Assembly (NCBI GenBank): GCA_023228995.1
Contig: JALOAD010000043.1
Coordinates: 1 to 27,881, forward strand
DNA length: 27,881 nucleotides
Origin: JALOAD01 sp023228995 [NCBI: Candidatus Muiribacterium halophilum]
Lineage (GTDB): Bacteria; Muiribacteriota; Muiribacteriia; Muiribacteriales
Direction: 5' to 3'
The stretch's first letter is position 1, and each line of letters starts with the position of its first letter. Both the position numbers and the translations under genes were made by a program. The notes below the pieces were generated by a model. The model saw nothing but the letters and a program-made list of their open reading frames with translations, made no database searches and was not told the origin of the DNA. Positions 1 through 7,483 of the stretch are shown piece after piece.

Positions 1-434
1 AATATTTATTCTGGAAAATTATTTGTCTTTCAAAATCATTAAAAAATATATTATCAACAAAATATTTTTATCCATTAAGAATAATATATACAAATGTTTT
101 ATTTATGCTTTCTTTGATTTTTTTTAGAGCTAATACAACAAAAGATGCTCTTTATATAATACAAAATTTGACTAAAGATCTAAAAAGTTTATTAATTCCT
201 AGTTATGCAAAGTCTTTATATAATTATTTTGTGTTTTCGCAATATCATTTTTCAATTGCGATTTTGGGTATTATATTAATATTAATATTACAATTTTTCC
301 CATTTAAAAACTTAAAACATTGGTTTTATAAACAAAATATAATAATTCGATTTTCATTTTATTACATATATATTATGTCAATTGTTATATTTGGAATTTT
401 TAGCGGAAATACTTTTATTTATTTTAATTTTTAA
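1..434 (+). CDS. MBOAT O-acyltransferase (AlgI/DltB-like), C-terminal part only
   Basis: Partial gene: the frame (codons from base 3) is open to the left edge, so the true start lies outside the window; the internal ATG at 105 is not the real start. The visible part is about 143 residues. It has the hydrophobic C-terminal pattern of the MBOAT family, with an FFRA motif followed by an 'xxDAxxII' helix, then two strongly hydrophobic segments and a terminal 'GNTFIYFNF' tail, as seen in AlgI-type proteins. Family members are multi-pass membrane enzymes that move acyl (often acetyl) groups across the membrane onto polysaccharides or teichoic acids. The catalytic His of the family would lie upstream, out of view. 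The next gene, an SGNH-type protein, is the usual partner. Family call is fairly sure; the substrate is unknown. Confidence 0.8.
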   Translation, partial: YLFWKIICLSKSLKNILSTKYFYPLRIIYTNVLFMLSLIFFRANTTKDALYIIQNLTKDLKSLLIPSYAKSLYNYFVFSQYHFSIAILGIILILILQFFPFKNLKHWFYKQNIIIRFSFYYIYIMSIVIFGIFSGNTFIYFNF

Positions 435-527
435 TTGAACCCTCTGAATAAATACATAATTTAGAGCTTTAGAAAAAAATTAAAAAGATAAGGCATTCTA
501 ATTAGAGAATTTAATTAAGGAAATTAT

Positions 528-1580
528 ATGAAAAAAACCATAATGAAATTTATATTTTTAAGCACTTTGATATTAACCACAATAGGAACTTTAAATTTTT
601 TTATTGATAAAGCTAATATTCTAAAAACAGAAACTTATTATAATAAAATATGCGATAATATAATAAACGATGTTCCAATAAGAGGGTTAGGTAATGGTGA
701 TCAAGTAATTATTAAAAAAAATTTATTTAAAAAAGTCGCTGAAATCGATGATAAATTTGATATTTTGATTTTTGGAAGTAGCCGTGCTTGGAACTTAAAT
801 TCAGAACTATTTAAAGAAAATAGAATTTTCAATTTTAGCATTCCAAACAATCGACTTAGAGATACTTATGCATATATTAATTTTGCTTTAAAACACTCTA
901 AAAAACCAAAGAAAATCTATATAGAATTATATCCAGATATGTTTTATAAAGGTAATGAAAAAATATTATACAATTTTTTATTAAGTGATTATTTAGAAAT
1001 ATCAAAAAAGCACAAAATTAATAATTCGGATAATTCTTTAAAATCTCAAATAACAAACCATCCTATTTACAATATATTCTCGCCTTCTTATTTTCAATTT
1101 TCAATATATTTTCTTTTTAACAGCAATCTTTTCATACCAAATGAAAATGCAATTATGGATTTTTCATTATATGAATTAAAAAAAGATGGTTCTTTCATTC
1201 CTCCACAATCAACAAAAGATAAAGCTGGAATTGATTTTCGGCCTTTTATAAAAAAAACTGTACTTAAATTTAAAAATATTGAATACAACATTGAAACTTT
1301 TGAAGAATTAGAAAAATTAATATTAATTATTAATTCTCTTGATGTAAACTTAAATATTGTTTTATCCCCATTACATCCATTTATTTATGATTTATGTATG
1401 GAAAATCCTGGTTTTGAATATATTTTAGAAATAGAAGAAAAAATTAAAAAAATATGTATTAAACATAATGTTACTATTTTTGGATCTTATAACCCGAAAG
1501 ATACAAATGCCAAAGCTGAGGATTTTTATGATCAAGTTCATCTAAAACATGAAAAAACTGCAAAAATTTTAAATTTTTGA
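528..1580 (+). CDS. SGNH-hydrolase-like (AlgX/DltD-type) acyl-transfer partner protein
   Basis: 350 residues. The N-terminus (residues 5-25) is a hydrophobic signal anchor or signal peptide, so the rest should lie outside the inner membrane. A GSS motif at 83-85 in the context 'ILIFGSSRAW' matches the nucleophile block of SGNH/GDSL proteins. D335-x-x-H338 near the C-terminus matches the Asp-His block. This architecture after an MBOAT gene is typical of AlgX, AlgJ or DltD-like proteins that complete O-acylation of an exported glycan; that role is inferred from context. The start is supported by AAGGA at 517-521, six bases from the ATG. The gap to the MBOAT gene is 93 bp with no clear promoter, so co-transcription is likely. 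Confidence 0.75.
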   Translation: MKKTIMKFIFLSTLILTTIGTLNFFIDKANILKTETYYNKICDNIINDVPIRGLGNGDQVIIKKNLFKKVAEIDDKFDILIFGSSRAWNLNSELFKENRIFNFSIPNNRLRDTYAYINFALKHSKKPKKIYIELYPDMFYKGNEKILYNFLLSDYLEISKKHKINNSDNSLKSQITNHPIYNIFSPSYFQFSIYFLFNSNLFIPNENAIMDFSLYELKKDGSFIPPQSTKDKAGIDFRPFIKKTVLKFKNIEYNIETFEELEKLILIINSLDVNLNIVLSPLHPFIYDLCMENPGFEYILEIEEKIKKICIKHNVTIFGSYNPKDTNAKAEDFYDQVHLKHEKTAKILNF

Positions 1581-1592
1581 TAAACTATAAAA

Positions 1593-1886
1593 ATGAAAAA
1601 TAAAACAGGAAATTTAAATAAATTAAGACAGAATATTCAAAAAAATGATAGGGAAATATTAATACTATTGACAAAAAGATTTAGAATTGTAAAAAGAATA
1701 ATAAAATTCAAAAAACAAAATAATATTGATATTAAAAATAGCAATTATGAACTTTTTTTAAAAAACAAATATAGTTATTTTTTAAAAGATAAAGAATCTA
1801 AAAATCTACTAATTGAAATAATACAATCTATATTTGATATTAGTAAAAAGTATCAGAAGCTACTATCTTCTAGAGATGAAAAATAG
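1593..1886 (+). CDS. Chorismate mutase-like (AroQ class) small protein
   Basis: 97 residues, the usual size of a stand-alone AroQ-type chorismate mutase. The N-terminal pattern 'LRQNIQKNDREILILLTKR' and the following 'KFKKQNN' helix match the fold. By hand alignment to the E. coli enzyme, R12, R29, K40 and E53 sit at conserved active-site positions. The position of the catalytic Arg before the Glu is Tyr52, so activity is doubtful. It starts 12 bases after the SGNH gene with no Shine-Dalgarno sequence, suggesting translational coupling. Its 3' end overlaps the convergent pseudopilin gene by 34 bp. It could be a true mutase for chorismate to prephenate, or a CM-fold protein with another role. 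Family moderately sure; function not. Confidence 0.6.
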   Translation: MKNKTGNLNKLRQNIQKNDREILILLTKRFRIVKRIIKFKKQNNIDIKNSNYELFLKNKYSYFLKDKESKNLLIEIIQSIFDISKKYQKLLSSRDEK

Positions 1887-2479
1887 CCATATTTTATTGG
1901 TCCTTGTGTACCAAATCTAAGCAGAGCATTTTGAGTCTTTATAAATGCTGAAGTTAAAACATTAAAAGTTTCAGCATCTTCTTTATCATCATCGCCTTTT
2001 TTGGAAAAATGCATTCTTAATGTAACACCAACAGCTTTTCCTGAATCTGAAGCTTCAACTACTTTAAATATTTTATCCTGAGCTTGTATACCAAGATATT
2101 TGAATTCAATTTCCTTTACATGATAAAAACTCTTTTTTTTATTTCTGTGTGTTCTTACAACAATTCTATCCTCTTTATTAAATTCATAGCTAACAATTTC
2201 TGTTTCTGGAGTATATTTAAGTTCAGAATTGCTAGGAATTTCTTTAAAAAGTTCAACCTCTAAATCACTTCCACTTATTCTAACTTTATAAGCACTTTGT
2301 ATATCTATAAAAAAGTTTTCAATAAATATTCTTGCTCCAGTCTGCATTTCAGATTTTATACCTTTATAATGAGTGATTTTTTGACTTTTTGAAGAAAAGG
2401 AATAAAGAGCAAGTATAAGTACTCCTGAAATAGCAACAACTATTAATATCTCAACCAAGGTTAAAGCTTTCTTTTTCAT
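1853..2479 (-). CDS. Type IV pilin-like/pseudopilin protein, GspJ-like
   Basis: 208 residues with a class III prepilin leader: MKKKA followed by 'LTLVEILIVVAISGVLIL', with Glu at +5 of the mature protein if cleaved after Ala5. Cleavage and N-methylation by a prepilin peptidase are expected. The hydrophobic helix is followed by a soluble beta-rich domain. Length and position as last of three pilin-like genes fit GspJ/PilW-type minor subunits, although no GspJ-specific motif was confirmed. The start is supported by AGGAGA at 2485-2490, which overlaps the stop of the preceding gene. It overlaps the convergent chorismate-mutase-like gene by 34 bp. Confidence 0.75.
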   Translation of the reverse strand: MKKKALTLVEILIVVAISGVLILALYSFSSKSQKITHYKGIKSEMQTGARIFIENFFIDIQSAYKVRISGSDLEVELFKEIPSNSELKYTPETEIVSYEFNKEDRIVVRTHRNKKKSFYHVKEIEFKYLGIQAQDKIFKVVEASDSGKAVGVTLRMHFSKKGDDDKEDAETFNVLTSAFIKTQNALLRFGTQGPIKYGYFSSLEDSSF

Positions 2480-2488
2480 TAAAATCTC

Positions 2489-2932
2489 CTAAAAATAAAT
2501 ATATACTCTTGAATTTGATACAAAAGTCGGAAAATTAAGCTGTCTCCATTTTTCTTGACCTTTTACAATTTCATTCCATCTAACAGATACAACAACTTTT
2601 TTTAATCTTTTATCAATAATATCTTCTATTTCAATCTTTTTTTCAAACCTGTCTATATAATCTTCTGGAAATTTTATAATTCCGTAAATTGAATCTCCAT
2701 CTTTTATCTTATCCCAACTACCTCCTTGGAAATTTTCGTTTTTTATAAGATAAAATTCAGATGTCTTTATTCTATCCACTTCACCTTTAGCAATTGTAGT
2801 GGCAAGAGTAACATAAGAGCTTTTGGCAAGTTCAACAGATCCTTGGGAAAAAAGATAATATACTCCAACAATTCCCATAAAAAAAATCATTACTGCCATC
2901 ATTATCTCCGCAAGACTGAATGCTTTTTTCAT
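2489..2932 (-). CDS. Type IV pilin-like/pseudopilin protein, GspI/PilV-like
   Basis: 147 residues beginning MKKA with the prepilin site before 'FSLAEIMMAVMIFFMGIVGV'. Glu is at +5 of the mature form and a roughly 20-residue hydrophobic helix follows. The short globular domain and its place between a PilX/GspK-like and a GspJ-like gene fit GspI or PilV-type minor pseudopilins. A strong AGGAGT site at 2938-2943 lies five bases before the ATG. It is the middle gene of a three-gene pilin-like set. The subtype rests on size and context, but the prepilin nature is clear. Confidence 0.78.
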   Translation of the reverse strand: MKKAFSLAEIMMAVMIFFMGIVGVYYLFSQGSVELAKSSYVTLATTIAKGEVDRIKTSEFYLIKNENFQGGSWDKIKDGDSIYGIIKFPEDYIDRFEKKIEIEDIIDKRLKKVVVSVRWNEIVKGQEKWRQLNFPTFVSNSRVYIYF

Positions 2933-2957
2933 TTTTGACTCCTGTATTTATTTATAC

Positions 2958-4796
2958 TCAATTATTTAACACAATATAACTTGATGGAATTGGAGAAACT
3001 GAAATAACATAAGACTTTCCAGAATCAATAAGATATTTTTTACTTATAAAAGTATTATCATATTTCAAACTATAATTGCTATTATTACCAAAGTTTTTTC
3101 TGTCTAACCTTTTAAGAGTTAAATTCCCTTGAATAGTCATGTCAGTTGATTTAAAAAGGTTTTCTGCCATAAAACCAACTCCTTTTTTTATTCCACCTGA
3201 ATTTATAATTGTATTATATGATATAACAGAAAGTACATTTTCACTCTTAAAAAAATCTCCAGAAAAATATGAATCAGAATAGGAAACTTTCGTTCCATTC
3301 TTAAGATTTCCTGAAATATTAATACTATCTCTAGCAACTATGCCTCCAGGAGTTCTAAAAGTATTTAATGATTTTATTTCAGCATTATTACAAACAACAT
3401 TTCCTTCAAGATAAATATTATTATTAGCAATGAATGTATCTCTTAAAGGTCCAGGAAATGTTTCCACAAATCTTGTTGCGGTTTTTTTTATAGCTGAAAA
3501 ATTCCCTTTATAGTTAATTCTTTCATTCCATGGTACAGATTTTTTATTTTTAATCTTTGCTTCTGAAGTCTCATATGGTAATTCTGCTCTTTCTTTAATT
3601 ATTCTTACATTCCACTTATCATCTCTTGTCCAATCAGCAGCATTCTTGTGTGCTGCACAGGGTTGTGGGTCAGATGATACCGAGCCACAAGTTGAAATAC
3701 AAGTTGCGCATTCAGACCAAAATTTTGCACACATCATTTTATTTGCATGCTGAATATCTTCATAATTATATCCCCATATAGTAAAAATCTTTTTTATATC
3801 TCCATAAAAATTAACTCCTTCAGCTGTTTCACAATTTTTACCTAAAAAATGTGTTCTAGATTTTCCTTTATATAGTCCTGAATTAAATGAAAATATACCA
3901 GGATCTTCATAATTTACAGTTGTACTCCCATTATTTTTACCACAGCTTTCAGGATATGAATCATGTTCAAATTCTGTCTTTCCTCCATGTACAGCTATAG
4001 CATCTCCCATTGTCCCTTTTTCCTTTTTTTCATATGGTTTATTTGTACCCGGAATGGTATTCATATCCATATCATGACTTTCCTTCTTCCTTTCTGTACC
4101 ACCCGGAATCAATGATTTTTCATGATCTCCCTCTGAGTGTAAATCTAAATTATTTGAAGGACCCCATTGAGAAATTTTATCGTAAGGTTGATGTAAATCA
4201 ATATTTATTGCACTTTTCCCAATAGAAATTCCAAAAGATGTTCTAGCATCAACAAAAAAGTTCGGAGGATTATTAAAAGCTTCTGTTGCACTATCATCTA
4301 CCATAAAACAAAATTCATTACCTACAGGTCTTACATCTACAACCTTATAATCATAACTTGTTTTTAAATCTCTTCTTACTTTATTAACAGAACAGTTAAT
4401 TTCATAAACAAGAGTCCCAAGTTTATCATCACAATCATTAATAGATTTGACATTTATACATTCAGCTTTAACCGAAACACTATATGATATTGGATTTGTT
4501 GTTGCTCCATCATCAAGTGTAATTACATCTGATTTAAGATCTTTTGAATGTTTAAGACTTATTGAAAGTTTTCCACCATTAATAAATTTATTTCTAAACT
4601 CATTATTAAGTTTAGCTCTTGTTTCAGCAAGTGCTTCTTCAAGTGCTGCTTCAGCTATCATGTGAGCTCTTAACATATCAGAAGTATAGTAAGCTTGTCT
4701 AAATTCAGTCTGAGAATTCCTATTAAACATTATTCCCAACATAGCTAATACTAAAAGGAAAAATAAAACTAGAGGAAGAAAAATACCTTTTTTCAT
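2958..4796 (-). CDS. Large PilX/GspK-like pilus-tip protein with a cysteine cluster
   Basis: 612 residues from the ATG at 4796; an upstream in-frame ATG at 4826 would add ten residues. I prefer 4796 because GGTGAT at 4800-4805 precedes it and the protein then begins MKKG before 'IFLPLVLFFLLVLAMLGI', a prepilin-like leader without Glu+5, as in GspK and PilX. The motif 'AHMIAEAALEEALAETR' (about residues 44-60) is typical of the PilX/GspK N-terminal helix. The rest is far longer than usual for PilX or GspK and is beta-rich. Five Cys lie within 25 residues (356, 363, 366, 370, 380), suggesting disulfides or metal binding. It heads the three-gene set and may cap a pilus or pseudopilus with the next two proteins, by analogy with the GspI-J-K tip complex (inference). 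Confidence 0.68.
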   Translation of the reverse strand: MKKGIFLPLVLFFLLVLAMLGIMFNRNSQTEFRQAYYTSDMLRAHMIAEAALEEALAETRAKLNNEFRNKFINGGKLSISLKHSKDLKSDVITLDDGATTNPISYSVSVKAECINVKSINDCDDKLGTLVYEINCSVNKVRRDLKTSYDYKVVDVRPVGNEFCFMVDDSATEAFNNPPNFFVDARTSFGISIGKSAINIDLHQPYDKISQWGPSNNLDLHSEGDHEKSLIPGGTERKKESHDMDMNTIPGTNKPYEKKEKGTMGDAIAVHGGKTEFEHDSYPESCGKNNGSTTVNYEDPGIFSFNSGLYKGKSRTHFLGKNCETAEGVNFYGDIKKIFTIWGYNYEDIQHANKMMCAKFWSECATCISTCGSVSSDPQPCAAHKNAADWTRDDKWNVRIIKERAELPYETSEAKIKNKKSVPWNERINYKGNFSAIKKTATRFVETFPGPLRDTFIANNNIYLEGNVVCNNAEIKSLNTFRTPGGIVARDSINISGNLKNGTKVSYSDSYFSGDFFKSENVLSVISYNTIINSGGIKKGVGFMAENLFKSTDMTIQGNLTLKRLDRKNFGNNSNYSLKYDNTFISKKYLIDSGKSYVISVSPIPSSYIVLNN

Positions 4797-4850
4797 AATA
4801 TCACCACCCAGTATGTGAAAAAACATTTGTTTTTATTTGTATATAATTTA

Positions 4851-4879
4851 ATTATACTTTAATTTAAATATAATTGTAA
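4851..4879 (-). promoter_or_regulatory. Possible promoter for the three pilin-like genes
   Basis: Reading the minus strand, a perfect TATAAT lies at 4851-4856. It is preceded, after 17 bases, by a weak -35 candidate TTACAA at 4874-4879. It lies between queA and the PilX/GspK-like gene and would give a leader of about 48 bases. The region is so A+T-rich that a chance TATAAT is quite possible; the genes could instead be read through from queA. Confidence 0.3.
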
Positions 4880-5914
4880 TTACTTTTTTATCAACATGCA
4901 ATCACCAAAGGAAAAAAACCTGAATTTTTCCTTTACAGCATATTTATATGCTTCCATTATAAGCTCATAACCTGCAAAAGCAGATATCATTACAATAAGC
5001 GATGATTTTGGTAAATGAAAATTAGTCAGCATACTATTGACTATTTTAAATTTATACCCAGGATATATAAATATATCAGTTTCTTTTTCACATGGTTTTA
5101 TATTTCCAAATTCAGAGTAATTTGCTTCAAGTGTTCTTACTGATGTTGTGCCAACTGCCATAATATTTTTATTTTGATTTTTATATAAATTAATAATATC
5201 TGCACTTTTTTTACTTATATAATAATTTTCTATGTGTAATTTATTTTCAATTAAAGAATTTTTGGATAATGGTCTAAATGTACCAAGTCCAATACCAAGA
5301 TTTACATCTGCAAAATCAATTTTATTATTTTTTAATTTATCAATTATTTTTTGGGTAAAATGTAATCCTGCTGTTGGTGCAGCAACTGAATTCACATTAT
5401 CAGAAAATACTGTCTGATATCTTTCATCATCTTCTATTGTATTTTTTATATAAGGTGGTAATGGTATTATTCCAAATTTTGAAATATACTCATTATTAAA
5501 AATATCACTAAATTTAATTTTTTTTATTCCTTCACCTATGTTTTCTAAAATTACACCTTCAGCCCCTCCATTTAAAATAAATTTTGTTCCTATTGAAAGT
5601 CTTTTGCCTGGTCTTGCCAATGCATGCCATACAAAATCATCTATTTTTTTTAGAAGAAATATTTCTATATTTGCTCCGGTTAATTTTTTGCCATAAAATC
5701 TTGCTTTTAATACTCTTGTATTATTTCTTACTATAAGTGTATTTTGAGGTATAAGTTCTACAATATCAGAAAACACTTTTTCATAAAATGTACCTTTTGT
5801 TATATCAACTACAAGAAGCCTAGATTTTTCTCGATTTTTAAGTGGATTTTGAGCAATTAGCTCTTCTGGTAAATTAAAATCGTAATTTTCAAGTAATAAT
5901 TCTTTTTGTGACAT
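4880..5914 (-). CDS. queA: S-adenosylmethionine:tRNA ribosyltransferase-isomerase QueA
   Basis: 344 residues, a normal full length. QueA transfers and isomerises the ribosyl moiety of SAM onto 7-aminomethyl-7-deazaguanine in tRNA, giving epoxyqueuosine, the penultimate step of queuosine synthesis in the cytoplasm. Family motifs are present in order: 'LPEELIAQNP' (15-24), 'SRLLVV' (31-36), 'NNTRVLKARF' (64-73), 'LPPYI' (152-156), 'PTAGLHFT' (180-187), 'GTTSVRTLE' (255-263), 'TNFHLPKSSL' (297-306) and 'FGDCML' (336-341, where Ala is more usual than Cys). The start overlaps the RsbW-like gene by 26 bp, with GGAGT about 11 bases upstream. No other queuosine genes are in the window. Assignment is secure. 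Confidence 0.96.
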   Translation of the reverse strand: MSQKELLLENYDFNLPEELIAQNPLKNREKSRLLVVDITKGTFYEKVFSDIVELIPQNTLIVRNNTRVLKARFYGKKLTGANIEIFLLKKIDDFVWHALARPGKRLSIGTKFILNGGAEGVILENIGEGIKKIKFSDIFNNEYISKFGIIPLPPYIKNTIEDDERYQTVFSDNVNSVAAPTAGLHFTQKIIDKLKNNKIDFADVNLGIGLGTFRPLSKNSLIENKLHIENYYISKKSADIINLYKNQNKNIMAVGTTSVRTLEANYSEFGNIKPCEKETDIFIYPGYKFKIVNSMLTNFHLPKSSLIVMISAFAGYELIMEAYKYAVKEKFRFFSFGDCMLIKK

Positions 5915-6278
5915 TAACTTTTACAACTCCATTTTTTTCATTAAATTCATACATTAATTCATCACTTATGTTTTTTATAAGATACATTCCAAATCCGTTC
6001 TGTGCAAGTTTTTTTTGTTTAAACCTTTCTTTTGGAAATTTAAAAGATTTATCTATAAATTCAAATTCAATTTCAATATTATTTTTTTCATAATTTAATT
6101 TTAGAGAAAATTCTTTTGATTCTTTTGAATGCTTTATTATATTTGTAACTAATTCTACAGTAATTAACTTTATATCATCTAAAACCAAATTATCTAATAT
6201 ATTGTTTTCTTTAAAAAATAATTCAATATATTCTCGTATCTTTTTTAATGAATTTGTATTTGCTGGGAATTTTTTCAT
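5889..6278 (-). CDS. RsbW-like GHKL ATPase / anti-sigma-factor serine kinase
   Basis: 129 residues, typical of the single-domain HATPase_c_2 group (RsbW, SpoIIAB, BtrW). Such proteins bind ATP, phosphorylate a STAS-domain antagonist and hold a sigma factor or other target in partner switching. The N-box is clear: 'ELVTNIIKHS' at 42-51 with E42 and N46. The second glycine box is 'NGFGMYLI' at 94-101. The first box is degenerate: Asp76 is kept, but the usual D-x-G-x-x-F becomes 'DKSFKF'. The start overlaps the yvcK stop in an ATGA arrangement (6275-6278), so translation is coupled. No STAS protein or sigma factor lies in the window; a PP2C phosphatase lies at 27175-27867 but is not adjacent. 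The partner is unknown. Confidence 0.8.
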   Translation of the reverse strand: MKKFPANTNSLKKIREYIELFFKENNILDNLVLDDIKLITVELVTNIIKHSKESKEFSLKLNYEKNNIEIEFEFIDKSFKFPKERFKQKKLAQNGFGMYLIKNISDELMYEFNEKNGVVKVNVTKRIIT

Positions 6279-7483
6279 AGACTTTTATATTCTTCAACCA
6301 ATCTAATTATTATTTTTGCGAGTTTATCTGAATTATGTCTTAAATAATCACCCTCAAGAAGAATATTATCCATTACAGGTAAAATGTTCATGCTTTTTAA
6401 TTCATCATTATCAATAATTACAGGAAATGCTCCATCAATCTCATATTTTTTAAGTAATTCCTGACTCATTTCACCTTTATTAACAATTGCAAAGTTAATA
6501 CTTCCTGGTATGTAATTATACAAAGTCTTTATATGGTCAGATGCACTAAAATCACTTGTTTCACCTGGCTGAGTCATAATATTACATACAAAAACCTTTA
6601 AAGCTCGGCTTTTGATTATAGCATCTCTTAACTGCGGAAACAGCAGATTTGGTATTAAAGAAGTGTAAAGTGAACCAGGTCCTAATATTATTACATCAGC
6701 TTCATTTAAAGCTTTTACAGCTTCAGGATTAGCCTTTGCATCAGAGGGACTTAAAAAAATTCGATTTATCTTTTTTTCTTTACCTTTTTCAGATATATCT
6801 GACTCTCCAATAATTTCACTTCCATCTTCAAATTTAGCACCAATATTAACATTATGTAGGGATGCTGGTATTATCTTTCCTTTTACTGCTAAAATATCAC
6901 AAGCCATTTTAACAGCTTTTTCAAAATCTCCATTGTTTATACCAGATAATGCTGCAAGAAAAAGATTACCAAAAGAATGCCCTGATAATTCACCATGACT
7001 TTTAAATCTAAAATTAAAAAGTTTTGATAATAGGGTTTCTTCTTTTGACAATGCGACAATACAGTTTCGAATATCTCCTGGAGCAATAATATCAAGTTCT
7101 CTTCTTAGTTTACCAGAACTTCCACCATCATCTGCAACTGTTACTATTGCACTTATGTTTTCGTGATTATAAGAAGCGTAATTTTTTATTCCTTTAAGCA
7201 CTGTAGAAAGTCCTGTTCCACCTCCGACAAGAACTACTTTAGGATTTTTATAAAGTTCCAGTTCTTTTACAATTATATCAGGTTTATTTACAGGTCTTAT
7301 TTTTTTAATATAAAACCATACTGTAAGAAGTATTAGAAATAAAGATAAAGCTCCTATCCAAAAAATTCTTAAAAATTCATAATCATTATTTAGAAAAAAT
7401 AAAAAAATTCCAGAAAATAATCCAGCTAAAAATGCAATAAAAGCATAGATTTTTATTCTATTAGACTTATTAGATTTTTCCAT
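6275..7483 (-). CDS. YvcK/CofD-family protein with an N-terminal membrane anchor
   Basis: 402 residues. Residues about 80-400 carry the YvcK/CofD-like Rossmann domain: 'VVLVGGGTGLS' (83-93), 'VADDGGSSGKLR' (116-127), 'GDIRNC' (136-141), 'GHSFGNL' (168-174), 'GPGSLYTS' (268-275) and 'NIMTQPGETS' (301-310). Bacillus YvcK binds UDP-GlcNAc and links carbon status to peptidoglycan synthesis and cell shape; the same role here is inferred. Compared with the roughly 320-residue cytosolic form, this protein has an extra N-terminus with two membrane segments (12-32 and 38-59), so the domain should be tethered to the inner membrane. The start overlaps the preceding TPR gene by 14 bp. The usual neighbours whiA and rapZ are absent. 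Confidence 0.88.
   Translation of the reverse strand: MEKSNKSNRIKIYAFIAFLAGLFSGIFLFFLNNDYEFLRIFWIGALSLFLILLTVWFYIKKIRPVNKPDIIVKELELYKNPKVVLVGGGTGLSTVLKGIKNYASYNHENISAIVTVADDGGSSGKLRRELDIIAPGDIRNCIVALSKEETLLSKLFNFRFKSHGELSGHSFGNLFLAALSGINNGDFEKAVKMACDILAVKGKIIPASLHNVNIGAKFEDGSEIIGESDISEKGKEKKINRIFLSPSDAKANPEAVKALNEADVIILGPGSLYTSLIPNLLFPQLRDAIIKSRALKVFVCNIMTQPGETSDFSASDHIKTLYNYIPGSINFAIVNKGEMSQELLKKYEIDGAFPVIIDNDELKSMNILPVMDNILLEGDYLRHNSDKLAKIIIRLVEEYKSL

Noticed and set aside
4903-4935. Stem-loop AAAGGAAAAA/TTTTTCCTTT as a terminator for queA
   Set aside because: It lies inside the conserved C-terminal coding region of QueA (FRFFSFGD) and no T-run follows it on the minus strand.
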